Assembly: GCA_003255065.1 (NCBI GenBank)
Contig: QAOA01006130.1
Span: forward strand, 31,296-95,295
DNA from: Cercis canadensis
Lineage: Eukaryota > Streptophyta > Magnoliopsida > Fabales > Fabaceae
Direction: 5' to 3'
DNA length: 64,000 bases
Shown here: positions 40,701-52,149 of the stretch, piece by piece
Layout: each line of letters starts with the position of its first letter
Position numbering within the stretch: the stretch's first letter is position 1
Program-made: the position numbers and the translations under genes
Notes under the pieces: generated by a model
Told to the model about the DNA's origin: nothing
The model's input: the letters and a program-made list of their open reading frames with translations, nothing else
Databases searched by the model: none

Positions 40701-42913
40701 TTGCTAGAACTAAGCATTTATCAATTGAATTGATCCAGCCAGTAGTTAACACAACTTTAAATTGCAAAAACAGTGTAGCGTGATTCCTCAGAAACCTAGT
40801 TTAAATGCTAACGGTTTACACCAAGGTATTGAAGGTAAGTGAAAAAAGGTATATATTATCAAATGGAAGAGGACATAGATAAAAACAGTAGAATTTCCTG
40901 CTAAATATTGTCAGTTATGAAAGAAAAAGTTTCAGCAGTTATCAATTTTCTCTCAGTAATAATTACCCACCACATGGCTGCTGACAGAAGCAGCATACAG
41001 CATTGCAGATTTCCTAAGATGAGCAATATCTGAAGTGGCCTGTATTTTAGAGTCCATTCTGGCTAGTTCAGAAGTAACTTCACTGCAACGCTGCTCAAGC
41101 AATGCTAGAGTTGCTGGTGCAGCTTCTTTGTATTTCTTCTGAAGTTCAGACTCCAAGTAATCCCTCAGACAGCCAAAACCAACATAGGGTTTAAACTTTT
41201 CTTCATCAAAACCTCCCTTGATGCCCTCACGGAGATGACCCAGAACCTCTGAGTCTACCTGAGAAATTTGCCTGCGAAACTCATCATTTGAAACATTGCC
41301 TCTGTCTTTTGGTAAGGCAACAAAGAAAGGGCGAGTGTTATCTCCAAGGTAACCACTTGCACTCAAATAGCGATCCACTTCCCACCGGTCACTAAATTCC
41401 TGCACAGTGCATACATTGGATACTTGACTACCAGAACAAACACCTAAACAAGATTATGTTTTGCAGCATTATATACTTCCACAGACCTTTATGGTAAGTT
41501 AAACAACTTCAAGAGCCATAATGAGACCTATAGTGATTGTTTTGACAATCTCTTAATAATGTTAATGATAATGGCATGCATTGATTTTCTTTTAAATCTA
41601 TGTCATAATGTGATCAAATTAACTATTGTAATTAACCAACTCCATTCATACCTTGAGACGATTATCAAATTTGGAGACAACAATTACTGTCCGCCTAAAT
41701 GTTGGATCAATTTCACGAATGGCGTCCAACCACAATGATGAACACCACTCGACGCTACTTTGCTGAAGAAACACGAGGATGCGATGGGGAGGACTAGCCA
41801 ATGACTTCACCATTGAAAGAATTTCTTCAGGTGTTTTCTCTGGTTCTCCCTTCTTTGCCTGCCAAATAATTTTCACACCTTATTGAACTACATTTAAGAA
41901 AAAAGAAGACAATTAAGTAGTATATATGTCAAGCCTTCTGTTCTAAAAAATCTCAACCACCAACCTTAAGAACAAAACCAGGGGTATCAATAATAGTGAG
42001 GTTAGGACAATGCGCATATTCAGCTCTCATTACAATTGGCTTTGGAGAGACTGCAGCCTTAGTTTTCTTCAAAAGTGCATCTGTTCTGGACTTTATAATG
42101 TCTGCAATAGTAGATGCCAAAACGACAGGACTTCCATACTCTTCTGAATCCTCTTCCTGTGGTTCAAATTCTCAAGTTTCAGGTTCTTATATAGTTGTAT
42201 GATTAAATACATTGCCACACAGTCACGTCAAAAGACTAGATAGAGAGAAGAACAAAGGCAGTAGTAAATTAAAAGGTTCTGGTGAGCAAAAATCAAAAAA
42301 TTGAAACCTAAACCTAAAAAGTTGACAGAATTCAAACATTGAAACGTAAGTGACCAATACCAATTTCTGAAAAGTAAATGGTGCCATAGCGGGCTTCATA
42401 GAAACATTTGGCAAAATTCATATAAAAATTTCCCAATTCCCTGAAACCCAAAACTCTAATGCTAATCCCAGGATGAAACTTGAAACAGAAACAATTTGAA
42501 CATTTTGTAAAGTTTCTTAATACTAAAGGAGAGTGCCAAACCTGAAATCGGCAACGAGGGTCCAGAGCCGTGGGATCGTGAACCATTTGGAGAATGAGGG
42601 GTCTACGAGTACCCATCTCAACCTCACGTACATTGAAGCGAAAGCCAAGGAGGGCTTCAAGGAGAGAGCTCTTGCCATCGGATTGGCCACCAAGAGCGAC
42701 GATCTCAGGAATTGGGAGCTTCTCGCCGAATGCCACTGCCGCCGCCTGAAGCCTATTGTAGGCCTCGAATCGGGACTTGAAATCGGAGTTGCCTGAAGCG
42801 CGAGATGCAGAAGAATCCACCGAGTTGGGATTCTGATGCTTCCTCGACATCGAAGCCGATTTTCCAGAAGGGGTTTTGGTGGGAGTGGTGAGCAAACCGT
42901 TGGTGGTAGCCAT
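37468..42913 (-). CDS. DRP5A: dynamin-related protein 5A
   Basis: Eight minus-strand exons join to 827 residues: 42913-42542, 42156-41965, 41858-41652, 41399-40971, 40588-40361, 40270-40075, 39270-38598 and 37654-37468. All are GT-AG. The protein follows Arabidopsis DRP5A closely from FEAYNRLQAAAVAFGEK to the C-terminus. GTPase motifs are G1 GGQSDGKS (75-82), G2 Thr in MGTRRPL, G3 DTPGF (181-185) and G4 SKFD (250-253). DRP5A is a large GTPase of the dynamin family that acts at the cell plate in cytokinesis. It is related to the plastid-division protein ARC5/DRP5B. The last exon is present twice because of the duplication at 37396. An E2F-type site lies 84 bases upstream of the ATG. Confidence 0.95.
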
Positions 42914-42996
42914 TGAAGAGTGCCCACAGTTGAGATGCCCAAGGAGAGGAAGAGGGACAATGAGAGGGAGACAAGGTGGTGGGTTTTGAATTTGAA

Positions 42997-43004
42997 TTTG
43001 GCGC
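42997..43004 (-). promoter_or_regulatory. E2F-type site upstream of DRP5A
   Basis: tttggcgc matches the E2F consensus TTTSSCGC exactly and lies 84 bases before the DRP5A ATG. It reads on the plus strand, but E2F sites work in either orientation. Several TGGGCC/TGGGCT motifs (site II type, near 43007, 43029, 43051 and 43114) lie in the same 200 bases. Confidence 0.55.
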
Positions 43005-43169
43005 GGTGGGCCAGGGTGGGAAATGGACTGGGCTCTGTGGATTCTTCAAGTGGGCCTCATGTCTCAGAGATGGAATCGCCTACAATATATTTGGGCTTTT
43101 GACAGTGGCCTATTGGGCCAAGGCCTCTTATGTGCTTAAGACCAGAAATGACAGGTCTCAATTTTAATT

Positions 43170-44565
43170 CAGACAAATTTGTTCTCCATTTCTTTTTTCT
43201 AAAAACACAAAAAAGAATAAGAAAATTTGTTTGGTAACACCTTTTTTATTTTGTTTTTAAAAAGAGTAAACCCAAAAGGTGTCTAAAACAGAAAAATAAA
43301 AAACTCTATTCTTAAAAAAGTGTTTTTAGGGTGGCATCATGGTAAAGAAAGTTTCATTAGTGGCACTTTCGTGAACAAGTCAAACTTTCTATTCCTTCGT
43401 CTCCAAGGCAAGAAGACAATAAGTCCGCGTAATGGTTTGGAGAAGAAAATGAAGGGAGCCACGTGCATGATAGGCGAGGCGACGATTCAACTTCTCTGGC
43501 TGCTGCTCTTCTTTCAAGTTTCTGAAAGTCCAAATCATTCACAATTGACACTTTACAAGTTCCAATGGCCAACCATGATCTGGTTAGCGGGTAACCGTGA
43601 CCAACCAGTGACACTAACGCAGTTCCCGCCGGGAAAGAAGATCCCCTACACGTGTACCTACGTTTTAGATTTCATCGTCAACCTTATTAGGCCAAAAAAA
43701 AACCTAATAGTAATGCCACTCTTACACACCCATAAATTCAGGTTAAGTTTTCCTCTTTTCATTTATACGCCATGAATTGATTCATAGAGAAAAAAATAGG
43801 TGTTATAATACTAGCTACTTGATTTCGGAAGTATTCCACAATTTTCCTCATTGAAGGGTTCAAAGAATTAGGTTATATTAATTAATTAACTACGTATTCA
43901 CTCAAAAAGAAAATTAATATGTCACAAGAGAAATTGTTTTTTAGTTGTTACTTATATAATTTATTGGAATTAAAGATCCTACAACAGATGCTTATTAGCA
44001 ATGTAAATATACATATGTGTAATAGGTCAATTTTAAAGTTAAAAACTTAAAATCTCTTTTGATTCAAAAAGAAAACTTTAATAGAGGGTGTTAGGAAAAG
44101 ATTTTAGGGCCTTTGAAAAACGATTCTCGCAAATCAATCCCTACTATGGAATTGCCTTGTGGGCATATAACACCTTATTATGTTTAAGTCTATATATATA
44201 TATAAAAAAAAGAGATATATGATGATACAATTTTGTATATCCATGCACTTTTCTATAATTAATTAAGTCCTTTTTAATTATTGATATGCAATAACATTTA
44301 ATTAATTCCTTGAATGTTTCTTACAACATTAACAAATCTAGTTACTTGTCCTATACTCCTATTTATTAATTAATACGCTCTACCGAGAATTAAGAGGAAC
44401 GTCCATTACTTAACAAATTGCTTAATATTCTCCCATTAAATCTTGCAAGCAACAAACTTTGGTCCCCTTATATCATGCAATATTTCATCAGAAACTTTGA
44501 ATTTAAATTACGTAGCCACCACTTCCCATATCTCATTACACTAGTTAGTCTTGTTGCAATCAGCA
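43170..44565. other. spacer between DRP5A and first STIG1-like gene
   Basis: No supported gene is seen. Open frames on both strands at 43320-43775 are not recognisable proteins. The stretch 43430-43670 is less AT-rich and contains a cacgtg-type core, so it may be regulatory. A ttatatcat motif near 44469 could serve as the TATA box of the downstream gene. Confidence 0.45.
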
Positions 44566-45030
44566 ATGGCCAAGACCCTCCTCAAGCTCACAACCATTCT
44601 CTCTCTGCTCATCTTTCTAACCCTGCACTCCAAAATGGCGTTTTCAACTGACATACAAGACATAGAAGATGAGGAAGAAGAAGAAGAGTATGTTGTTGAC
44701 ACACCAGTATCCGTTTTGGGATCGAAAAGCCGGTTCTTGGCAAGGATACTTAAAAAAGGGATGCGCTGTGATCCCATTGCTAACAATATCTGCAATGGAG
44801 TTGCAGCAAGCAAGGGGACAGGCCTGCTTTACTGCTGCAAGAAGCATTGCCGTAATGTTCTTCGAGACAAGAACAACTGCGGCCAATGTGGACACAAGTG
44901 CAAGCAAGGGGAGCGATGCTGCAATGGACTTTGTACTAATCTTCTATTCCATGCTGATCATTGTGGCAAGTGTGAGAACAAATGCTTACCTGGGGTTCCA
45001 TGTGAGAATGGGTTTTGTGGGTATGCTTGA
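44566..45030 (+). CDS. STIG1/GRI-like cysteine-rich secreted protein, copy A
   Basis: This intronless frame encodes 154 residues starting MAKTLLKLTTILSLL, a clear signal peptide. A strongly acidic stretch follows (DIEDEEEEEEY, about 35-45). The SRFLARILKKGMRCDP motif leads into the STIG1 domain with 16 cysteines, ending ENGFCGYA. STIG1 proteins are secreted small proteins of pistil and other tissues. Arabidopsis GRI belongs to this family and yields a peptide in reactive-oxygen-linked cell-death signalling. An in-frame TTG upstream is not a start. The neighbour at 46815 is a diverged tandem copy. Position next to DRP5A fits a GRI orthologue. Confidence 0.9.
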   Translation: MAKTLLKLTTILSLLIFLTLHSKMAFSTDIQDIEDEEEEEEYVVDTPVSVLGSKSRFLARILKKGMRCDPIANNICNGVAASKGTGLLYCCKKHCRNVLRDKNNCGQCGHKCKQGERCCNGLCTNLLFHADHCGKCENKCLPGVPCENGFCGYA

Positions 45031-46814
45031 AACTTATAATTACCTGGTCTAGGTTCCTCAATAAGTTACTGCTTTATGATTACAAACTATTTTGTATACC
45101 ACTTTGCATGGCCTCTTCATATATATATATTGGAACTAGAGAGTAGAGATAATTAAATTAAGGGAAAAACAAAAAAGTTTGATATCAAAGTGCTTAATTT
45201 CGTTTGTTTGTGTATATACAGCTTGTTACATGATCTATTCATTCTTTTCCTTCTTCTTCTTTCATTATATCCATGGTGTTGTACTTTCAACAAAGTCTAG
45301 AATAATACAGATTCAAGATCACATACCCCATTTGCTACATGCGCGTGCACATTATACAGTTAACTATACTTGATTTTAGCTATAATTCTATTTTCTTCAC
45401 AGATTCTAAATATATAATGATTTTAGGTGTCAGTTATGTTTATGAAGAGAAACATTGAATTTTTATGAGAATGATTATATTGTGGAAGTCCCTAATTAAT
45501 TGCACACAACTCATTAGAAATGTGACATCGTGCTTTACAGTTTCAACTATATATAATTATATACCTCTTCCCTTAGATTTATGCCTCAAGCCAGCCACTT
45601 GGCTTGAATATATCCATCAATTAAAATAGCATATTGACCAAGATAAAATTCTCGGATATTCAAATAATTAATTCATTGCTAACATATATGTATGGTTTGT
45701 CTATTCATTATCCAATTTTTCTTCTCTTTTTAAATCATGTATCTAGAATTATATCAAGTTTCACGCGTGATGTGTTGTTAACTATCTCACATATCATAAA
45801 GAACTTCATATCATAAAAATTATATCCTTCAAATCATACATTATTGTGAGAAACAGCTGCAAGAAAAAGTAAAATTAGAAACACAGAATGAGAACTGCAA
45901 GAAAGATAGTTTACTAGTTTAATTTTTAAAGCTGCAGCACAACTATTACATGTGTTTAATATTATATATCAAATTCTATTTTATGGAATTAACTTATTAA
46001 CAATTTAGTCTCTGCTCAACACTTCAACTAGAAAAACTGTATGTAACAATTTTTGACGAGACGTTGCAAGGGCATGCATGTTAATTATCCCATTCAACAA
46101 TAGCTTATTAATTAAAATTCACATTAGAATGTAAGTTGTCCAATATTATTAAGCAACACTATTTCTGTCATTTTTCTCAAATTTAACGTTTGTATTCCTT
46201 GTCCTTGTTCATCTTGTGACAATCAAGAAGAGAAATATTATGGTAGCGTACGTCCAGCTCTAATTGTTAGCTTGCATAGCAAGATCTCTTAAACTTCAAA
46301 GAGTAGCTAGGCATGTCAATTCACAAATACTTAATAAGCTATCCATCGTAAATATTATACATTAGTTTAAAGCACACAATATTGTTCAGACGTCTATTTG
46401 TGCAATTTGCTGCTATCCAAGAGCTTACTTAGTCCAATTTGCTATAATCAAAAAAATGTCAACTTACTGCTAGCTAGAGATACTATCCAAGAGCTTACTT
46501 AATTAGTGCAATTTGCTATAATCAAAAAAATGTCAACTTACTGCTAGCTAGAGATACTATCCAAGAGCTTACTTAATTAGTGCAATTTGCTAGAATCAAA
46601 AAAATGTCTAAACTTGGATCTAAATTAGTCAAAGGAAAAAGGGTATGCAATTTAATTATTGCTATAAATTTAGTAACCAGTTACCTAACATTTCATTAAG
46701 TATTGAAGCAACATGGAATATGTTATCTAAACACTTTCCCTTTATATAACTCATATAGGACCCTGTGGAGTAGCTCACACTCTTGTTGGCGATCTTAAGC
46801 TCACGTTAGACACA
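45031..46814. other. spacer between the two STIG1-like genes
   Basis: AT-rich and gene-free. It contains a 70-75-bp triplicate repeat at 46413-46607. A ctttatataac TATA-like motif near 46739 lies about 75 bases before the second gene. Confidence 0.55.
46413..46607. repeat. 70-75-bp tandem triplicate upstream of STIG1-like copy B
   Basis: Units begin ctatccaagagcttactta at 46413, 46483 and 46558. Unit 2 has 5 extra bases relative to unit 1, and unit 3 is cut short. The array ends about 130 bases before the presumed TATA box. Confidence 0.88.
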
Positions 46815-47258
46815 ATGGCCATGACCCTCAAGCTCATAACCATTCTCCTGCTCATTTTTCTGGCCCTTCACTCTCAAATGGTATTCTCAAATGATATAGA
46901 AGAAGATGATGAGCATGATGTATTTGACACCATTCCATGGCCTCGTTTTGGATCGAGAAGCCGGTTCTTGGCAAGCATAGTAAAGAAAGGTGCCCGTTGC
47001 GATCCCGTTGGTAAGAACATCTGTAATGGGATTTCAGCAAATAAGGGAACTGAGCTGCTCTACTGCTGCAAGAAGAAATGTGTTAATGTTCTTGGAGACA
47101 TGAACAACTGTGGGAAGTGTGGCCAGAAGTGCAAGCAAGGACAGCGTTGTTGCAATGGAACTTGCACTAACGTTTTGAACAATGTTAACAATTGTGGTAA
47201 GTGCAACAAGAAATGTAAGCTGCTTCCATGTCAGAATGGGTTTTGTGGGTATGCATGA
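46815..47258 (+). CDS. STIG1/GRI-like cysteine-rich secreted protein, copy B
   Basis: This intronless frame encodes 147 residues with a signal peptide (MAMTLKLITILLLIFLALHS), an acidic segment (DIEEDDEHD), the RSRFLASIVKKGARCDP motif and a STIG1 domain with the same 16 cysteines as copy A, ending QNGFCGYA. The two copies share signal-peptide sequence and layout, but the linker and several domain residues differ. The duplication is therefore not recent. One Asn-Gly-Thr sequon (CCNGTC) is present here but not in copy A. The likely role is an extracellular signalling or wall protein of the STIG1/GRI family, and the target is unknown. Confidence 0.9.
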   Translation: MAMTLKLITILLLIFLALHSQMVFSNDIEEDDEHDVFDTIPWPRFGSRSRFLASIVKKGARCDPVGKNICNGISANKGTELLYCCKKKCVNVLGDMNNCGKCGQKCKQGQRCCNGTCTNVLNNVNNCGKCNKKCKLLPCQNGFCGYA

Positions 47259-47502
47259 AACTATTGCAAAATACGAATCCACTGAAGCAATTTAAGGTTA
47301 TACAAGGATTCAACAATAAGTTACAGCTTTATTATTAGGAGAGTTATTACGTTTAACTTTCCAACTTTCCCTTTTTCGAATAATAATATATACACACCTT
47401 TGTACACAATATCCTACAAGTGATTGTACACCGAGTGAGGAATATGAATTGCAATCGTACTTAAATTTTTTTTCTATTCAATTATATGATGTTATTGTGT
47501 AC

Positions 47503-47818
47503 TTATAGGGATGTTTGACTATATATAATATTACACTTTATAAATTTATTTACCAATTTATTACACTTTTAAAACTATTTATTCCGTTATTACACTTTAA
47601 AAAAAATGACAGAGTATGAGTCTCACCAAACATGTTATATTACAAGTGGCGTGTCCAATTAAGACACACTATATGAGATGTGACATGTTCAGTAGAGTCC
47701 ACTACCTTCCTTTTTATATTTTTAAAAAAAAAAAGTATAATAACATGATAAATAGTTTTGAAATTGTAATAGATTAATAAATAAGTTTTTAAAGTGTAAT
47801 ATTACGGTCAAATTGCAA
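47503..47818. mobile_element. foldback element related to the one at 17138
   Basis: The left arm (gtttgactatatataatatta) and the reversed right arm (atttgaccgtaatatta) pair. Both arms repeat 'atttattacactttaaaa'-type units seen in the arms of the 17138 element. The centre has ggcgtgtccaattaagacaca, echoing the other element's gacacgcc. It looks older, and no target duplication could be fixed. Confidence 0.5.
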
Positions 47819-48541
47819 GAATTAAGAACAAATGTTATCATATGTCAACTCTTGGATGGGGGAAAAATGTTCCCGTGGTGCGTTATAATTTCAAATATAC
47901 GTGTTTGCATGGATTTTATATTCTTTCTCTAACTTAAAGATAGTCATATCTTTAGTTACATGGCAACCACTTTGCTTGAAATTATTGACTTTGAGAATCC
48001 ATCAATTAAAATTGCATATTGACCAAAGAAAAGATTCGTCAGATTTTTAAATAATTGCTACTATGTATGTCTATTATTTATCTATTGTAGATTTAAAAAG
48101 TCAAAATATATGAGGCAATTGTCAAATTTCAAGGGTGATAAGCTGTTTTTTTAAAAAAAAAAATTATTTCACACATATATGACCTCCCTATCATACAATG
48201 CACCTTTCCATTTTTCACTTGTATAAGCATGTCACCACAGTTCACAGTTTTTATCAATTTTTCATAACACATAATCTGAAGGAAGAAAGAAATCCAGCTC
48301 ATGTAATTGCAGTGTGGTAGTCTATAGCACATGAACGAATGCCCTGGCATCAAAATTTACAATAACAAAACTTTTGTCCTCGTTTCTCCACTCTCCCCCT
48401 TCCTTCAACCCCTTTAAACCTTGTACCTGTCTATGTTACATGAGAGCCAGTGCGCTTAACAGATTAAAGGAACGTTCCCACAAAAATGAACAAGTGACTC
48501 GTATAACAGTAACTGTTAAAATGTCACCTCCTGAAAAACTT

Positions 48542-51500
48542 CTACAAGTATTGAATGACCTCGACGGCGAACTTCCCCTTCCTTGTTGAGTTTATTTCTC
48601 CAATCTGAAGGATAATGAAATAGAAGATCAAATGAAAAGGATGAGTAAAATATTTCAAGTCATTCAAGATCTCCTGCTTCACTTTTAATCTTGGTAACCT
48701 ACCTTCAATCTTCCCATTCCACTAATGGATACAATATCTCCACTCTTGAGTGTGGTTCCCTTGGTAGTAACAGGGGTCCAGTTGACACGCACATTGCCAT
48801 TGCTGCAACCATAGTACAGTTATCATATAAATCTAAGCAAGCTTACTCCCCACCATAATGTCTATGTATTATGTATAATAAGTTTTTGCAATTTAAGGTA
48901 GAATACAATCAAATTTTATCACTTATAACAAGTACCACCAGTTCAGTTTCAAAACCTACTGCAGGACAAACAAGATAAATGCACAGAGAAAACATCCCAA
49001 CAGCGTTTTAGCATGAAAAAATTGAGAAGTCTTGCATGACAGTGCTTAGTTTAATCAACTACCAATCAGAAATGAAAGTAATCAACTTTGGAAGTATCAT
49101 TTGTTGTTTTAAGTTGTGATTTTGTGCATTAAATATCTTAAGGCCGACTGTAGATTGCCTACCTGATCAAGTCAACTAGCTTTGATCGTGAAATCTTAAA
49201 CCCTGCGCTAGCAAGAGCATCAACTCTTAATGACGCTTCTACAGTTTTAAATGATTTGGTTCTGCAAAACGAACAAAATTGTTTAAGTTTGTAACTGGCA
49301 CATGATAAAATAATCTGTAAAAATGAAACAAGGATTGATTTTGCACCTTGGTGGTTCATAATCAAGAGAAATTAACGGTATCTTGCTGCAAGATACTGAA
49401 ACATTACCAACCTGAATAAGAGAAATGCAATCAGAAAATCAAAAAATTGATAATATTGAAATAAAACGATAAAATTACTACTGAAAAGAAGTGGTGTAAC
49501 AGAAATAACCACTTCACCTGAACACAATATCAGAATGTTCAACCAAACTTTCAGATATAGTTAAGAATGATACAGCACAAAGGGAAGGCATATTACAACA
49601 TATGACAGACTCTCCAAACCACCAGCATAGATAACTAAATTCCATTATTTGTTTCTTAGAAAGAATATCTGCAGTCTTTGTTTACACTTTGCAGAGCCAT
49701 ATCTTTGGTTTTCTTTTTTTACTCTGCTTTAATTTTCAGAACCCAAAGAATAAAGACAAGATATAACTGGTCTGATCACAAGAACTGGATGTTTACTGAG
49801 ATAAGTAAACATAAAAAAGCAGTAGTATAGTGAAATACTACCTTACCCAGTGATGACATGAGAAAATCAACGAGTTCTGGAACAACAAGTATCTGAGCAC
49901 CCTGTTCTCCCTGAATAGCAAAGGCAGAATTTCAAGTAGAACCTTCCTGTAATATAATGTAATAAATGCAAAGAAAAGGAAATACCTGCAAGATAATATC
50001 TCCAAGCTTCTCCCTGGAAATTCCTGTGCCAAGAATTGCGCCAAGGAAGTCACCATGAGAACAAGGTTCAAAGTGAAAATTTCCTGTAATACTGAAAAAT
50101 AGCACTTTTTTATGTGAATATTAACAGAGATATAGATAACTCAACAGTGGATACTGATGAATTTGAAAATCTTGCAGACCAAAAGAAATTACGAAGACTT
50201 ACCTCAATGCTGCAATTATATCCGGATCACTTGTCAGTTCTTCTGGATGTCCAACAGAAATCCGGCAACGTTCAGCCTAGAGGATATGTGACTGTGTTAT
50301 ATCTGGATACAGATAACTTATTTATCAAGGCAACAGAAAGCACTCATCCAATGATTACCTGCGGGTAACCTCCTTGAGCAATTGCTTTCACGTCAGCTAA
50401 TTTTTCCAATACTTGCATAGATTCCTTCACCACTGGAGGGGTGAGAAAATTCGTATGAAGAACTTCTCGTCTCAATGATGCCCGCCGGGCCTACAATAAA
50501 TGGATAACAACCAAATGAAGAATAAAAAAAATATTATAGATAAGATTATCAAGATATATAATGGTAAAGGCCTTGGCTTCATAAATCTTGCCAAAACATG
50601 AACATCACGTTTTCAAGGAAAGGAGAGAAAGAGTTACAAGGTTGCCAATGGGATGCTTAAGGTAAACAAGGACAAAATTTACAAGGACCAAAACAAAAGA
50701 GGGGGGGAAACACAATACCATCTCAAGGATATTCTTCACTTCTTTTATAGCACTTTTTTCTCCTACTCCCTTTAGTAAAACATCAACATCTCCCTTTAAA
50801 GCTTGTACAGTCTGGCTTATCCCTGAAGCTGCACTTCATAAAGAACTAAAAATGTGAATACCAGTTCATAATATGCAAATAAAAACATATAGCTTACAAA
50901 AACTGTACACTTTATTGAATTGAGGGTTTAAAAGTAGTAAAATGAGCCATGCATATTGCAACATGGCCAAAAGAAATAAGCCATGCATATTGCGGATCCA
51001 TCACTTATCAAGCATATTCCAACGAAAGATCAAAGGATAGTAGTCGAAAATTATTGGTGGTTTAGGGAAGGTGGAGATGTATGAAATTTAAAATGAAAAT
51101 TATCCGGTTGCAAGCATTACCATAATATCCCTGATGTGCACATCACCACTGACAAGGTACGTTAGTGGACACTTGGACTGTTGGTTAGAACTTTTCAGTG
51201 CACAGAAGAATTCTCAGGTAAAACCCAAGGGCCTTAATATGTTGGTTTGTATCTATCCATCATAACAGCCAGTCAGCACTGCTCAAGCTATACTTTATTA
51301 TGTGGAGTAAGATGGAGTTAAAGCTCAGTTTTTATGTTTAAGGGGTTAAAAGTCTTGACTGGCCATGGCTCGTTCATTCAGTTAACTTAGATATAACTTG
51401 TCATTAGATCACATTATGTTCACCTTCAACAAGCACTCTTTAATTTAAGAAAAATAAAATGGAAAAAAAGGGGAGTTTATAGATTAACTGAAGCTCCAGT

Positions 51501-52146
51501 GACAAATATCAAAAGACAGGCCCTCAGGCCTCAATAACATAACTGGTAATCTATGTTTATCAGCTAGCCAGAAGAAGCATTTCTTTCCAAATTACAGACT
51601 TTATTTCTGGAAAGTTTTCGACTTGATCAAAGTTTATAGCCAATATAGCCTCCATTTTGTCCATTCCGTTTAAACACACTACCATATTGAACTAGCTACA
51701 TACTCTAATTTATGCAACTGAAATAAAGGAAATAAGGCTATTCATTCTCAATAAAGTCCAAGTTCACATTTTTTTCCCTACCCTTTGTTCAGTAACCACA
51801 ATTATAAGTCGAACTCCACAGTTGAGATAAATTCTAGACCAACAGATAACATTTGTAAAAATTGAACTTCTGGGTACGTGGAACAGCATCAAATTACATT
51901 ATATGCACACTATCAGACATGGTAAGAGGACGATATAGCACTCGTGAGGAAATTAAAACTAAAAAGGCAAAAGGGGGAATTTGCATGGTTCGGTTCCAGA
52001 CCTGAAGAAGCAGTAACGGCGAGAGGATGAGAGCAAAGGATTCTTGGGAAAGACAGCTTAGCATTGCTGCGGAGAAAATGAGAGAGCGCAAAAGCTTGAG
52101 CTGCTCTTCTTAGACCCCATGGAGTTCCCAAGCTAGTGGCAGCCAT
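48542..52146 (-). CDS. plastid-type S4 RNA-binding protein (YlmH-like)
   Basis: Ten minus-strand exons join to 320 residues: 52146-52002, 50828-50719, 50490-50359, 50276-50203, 50091-49986, 49910-49842, 49411-49347, 49261-49163, 48802-48703 and 48604-48542. Phases agree at every GT-AG junction. The N-terminus (MAATSLGTPWGLRRAAQAFA) is Ser/Ala/Arg-rich like a transit peptide. The middle (ISVGHPEELTSDPDI; HFEPCSHGDFLGAILG; GEQGAQILVV) matches YlmH-type proteins. The S4 RNA-binding domain (SLRVDALASAGFKISRSKLV to SGDIVSISG) lies near residues 245-305. Cyanobacterial relatives are annotated as photosystem II S4-domain proteins. Arabidopsis has this gene near DRP5A and GRI, as here. A function in plastid RNA or ribosome handling is inferred. 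Intron 1 is long (1.17 kb). Confidence 0.9.
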
Positions 52147-52149
52147 GGG

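Noticed and set aside
43320-43775. 151-residue plus-strand frame and overlapping minus-strand frame
   Set aside because: Neither resembles a known family and composition is unremarkable. The frame begins without a convincing start and there is no promoter context. It may be part of a regulatory region.
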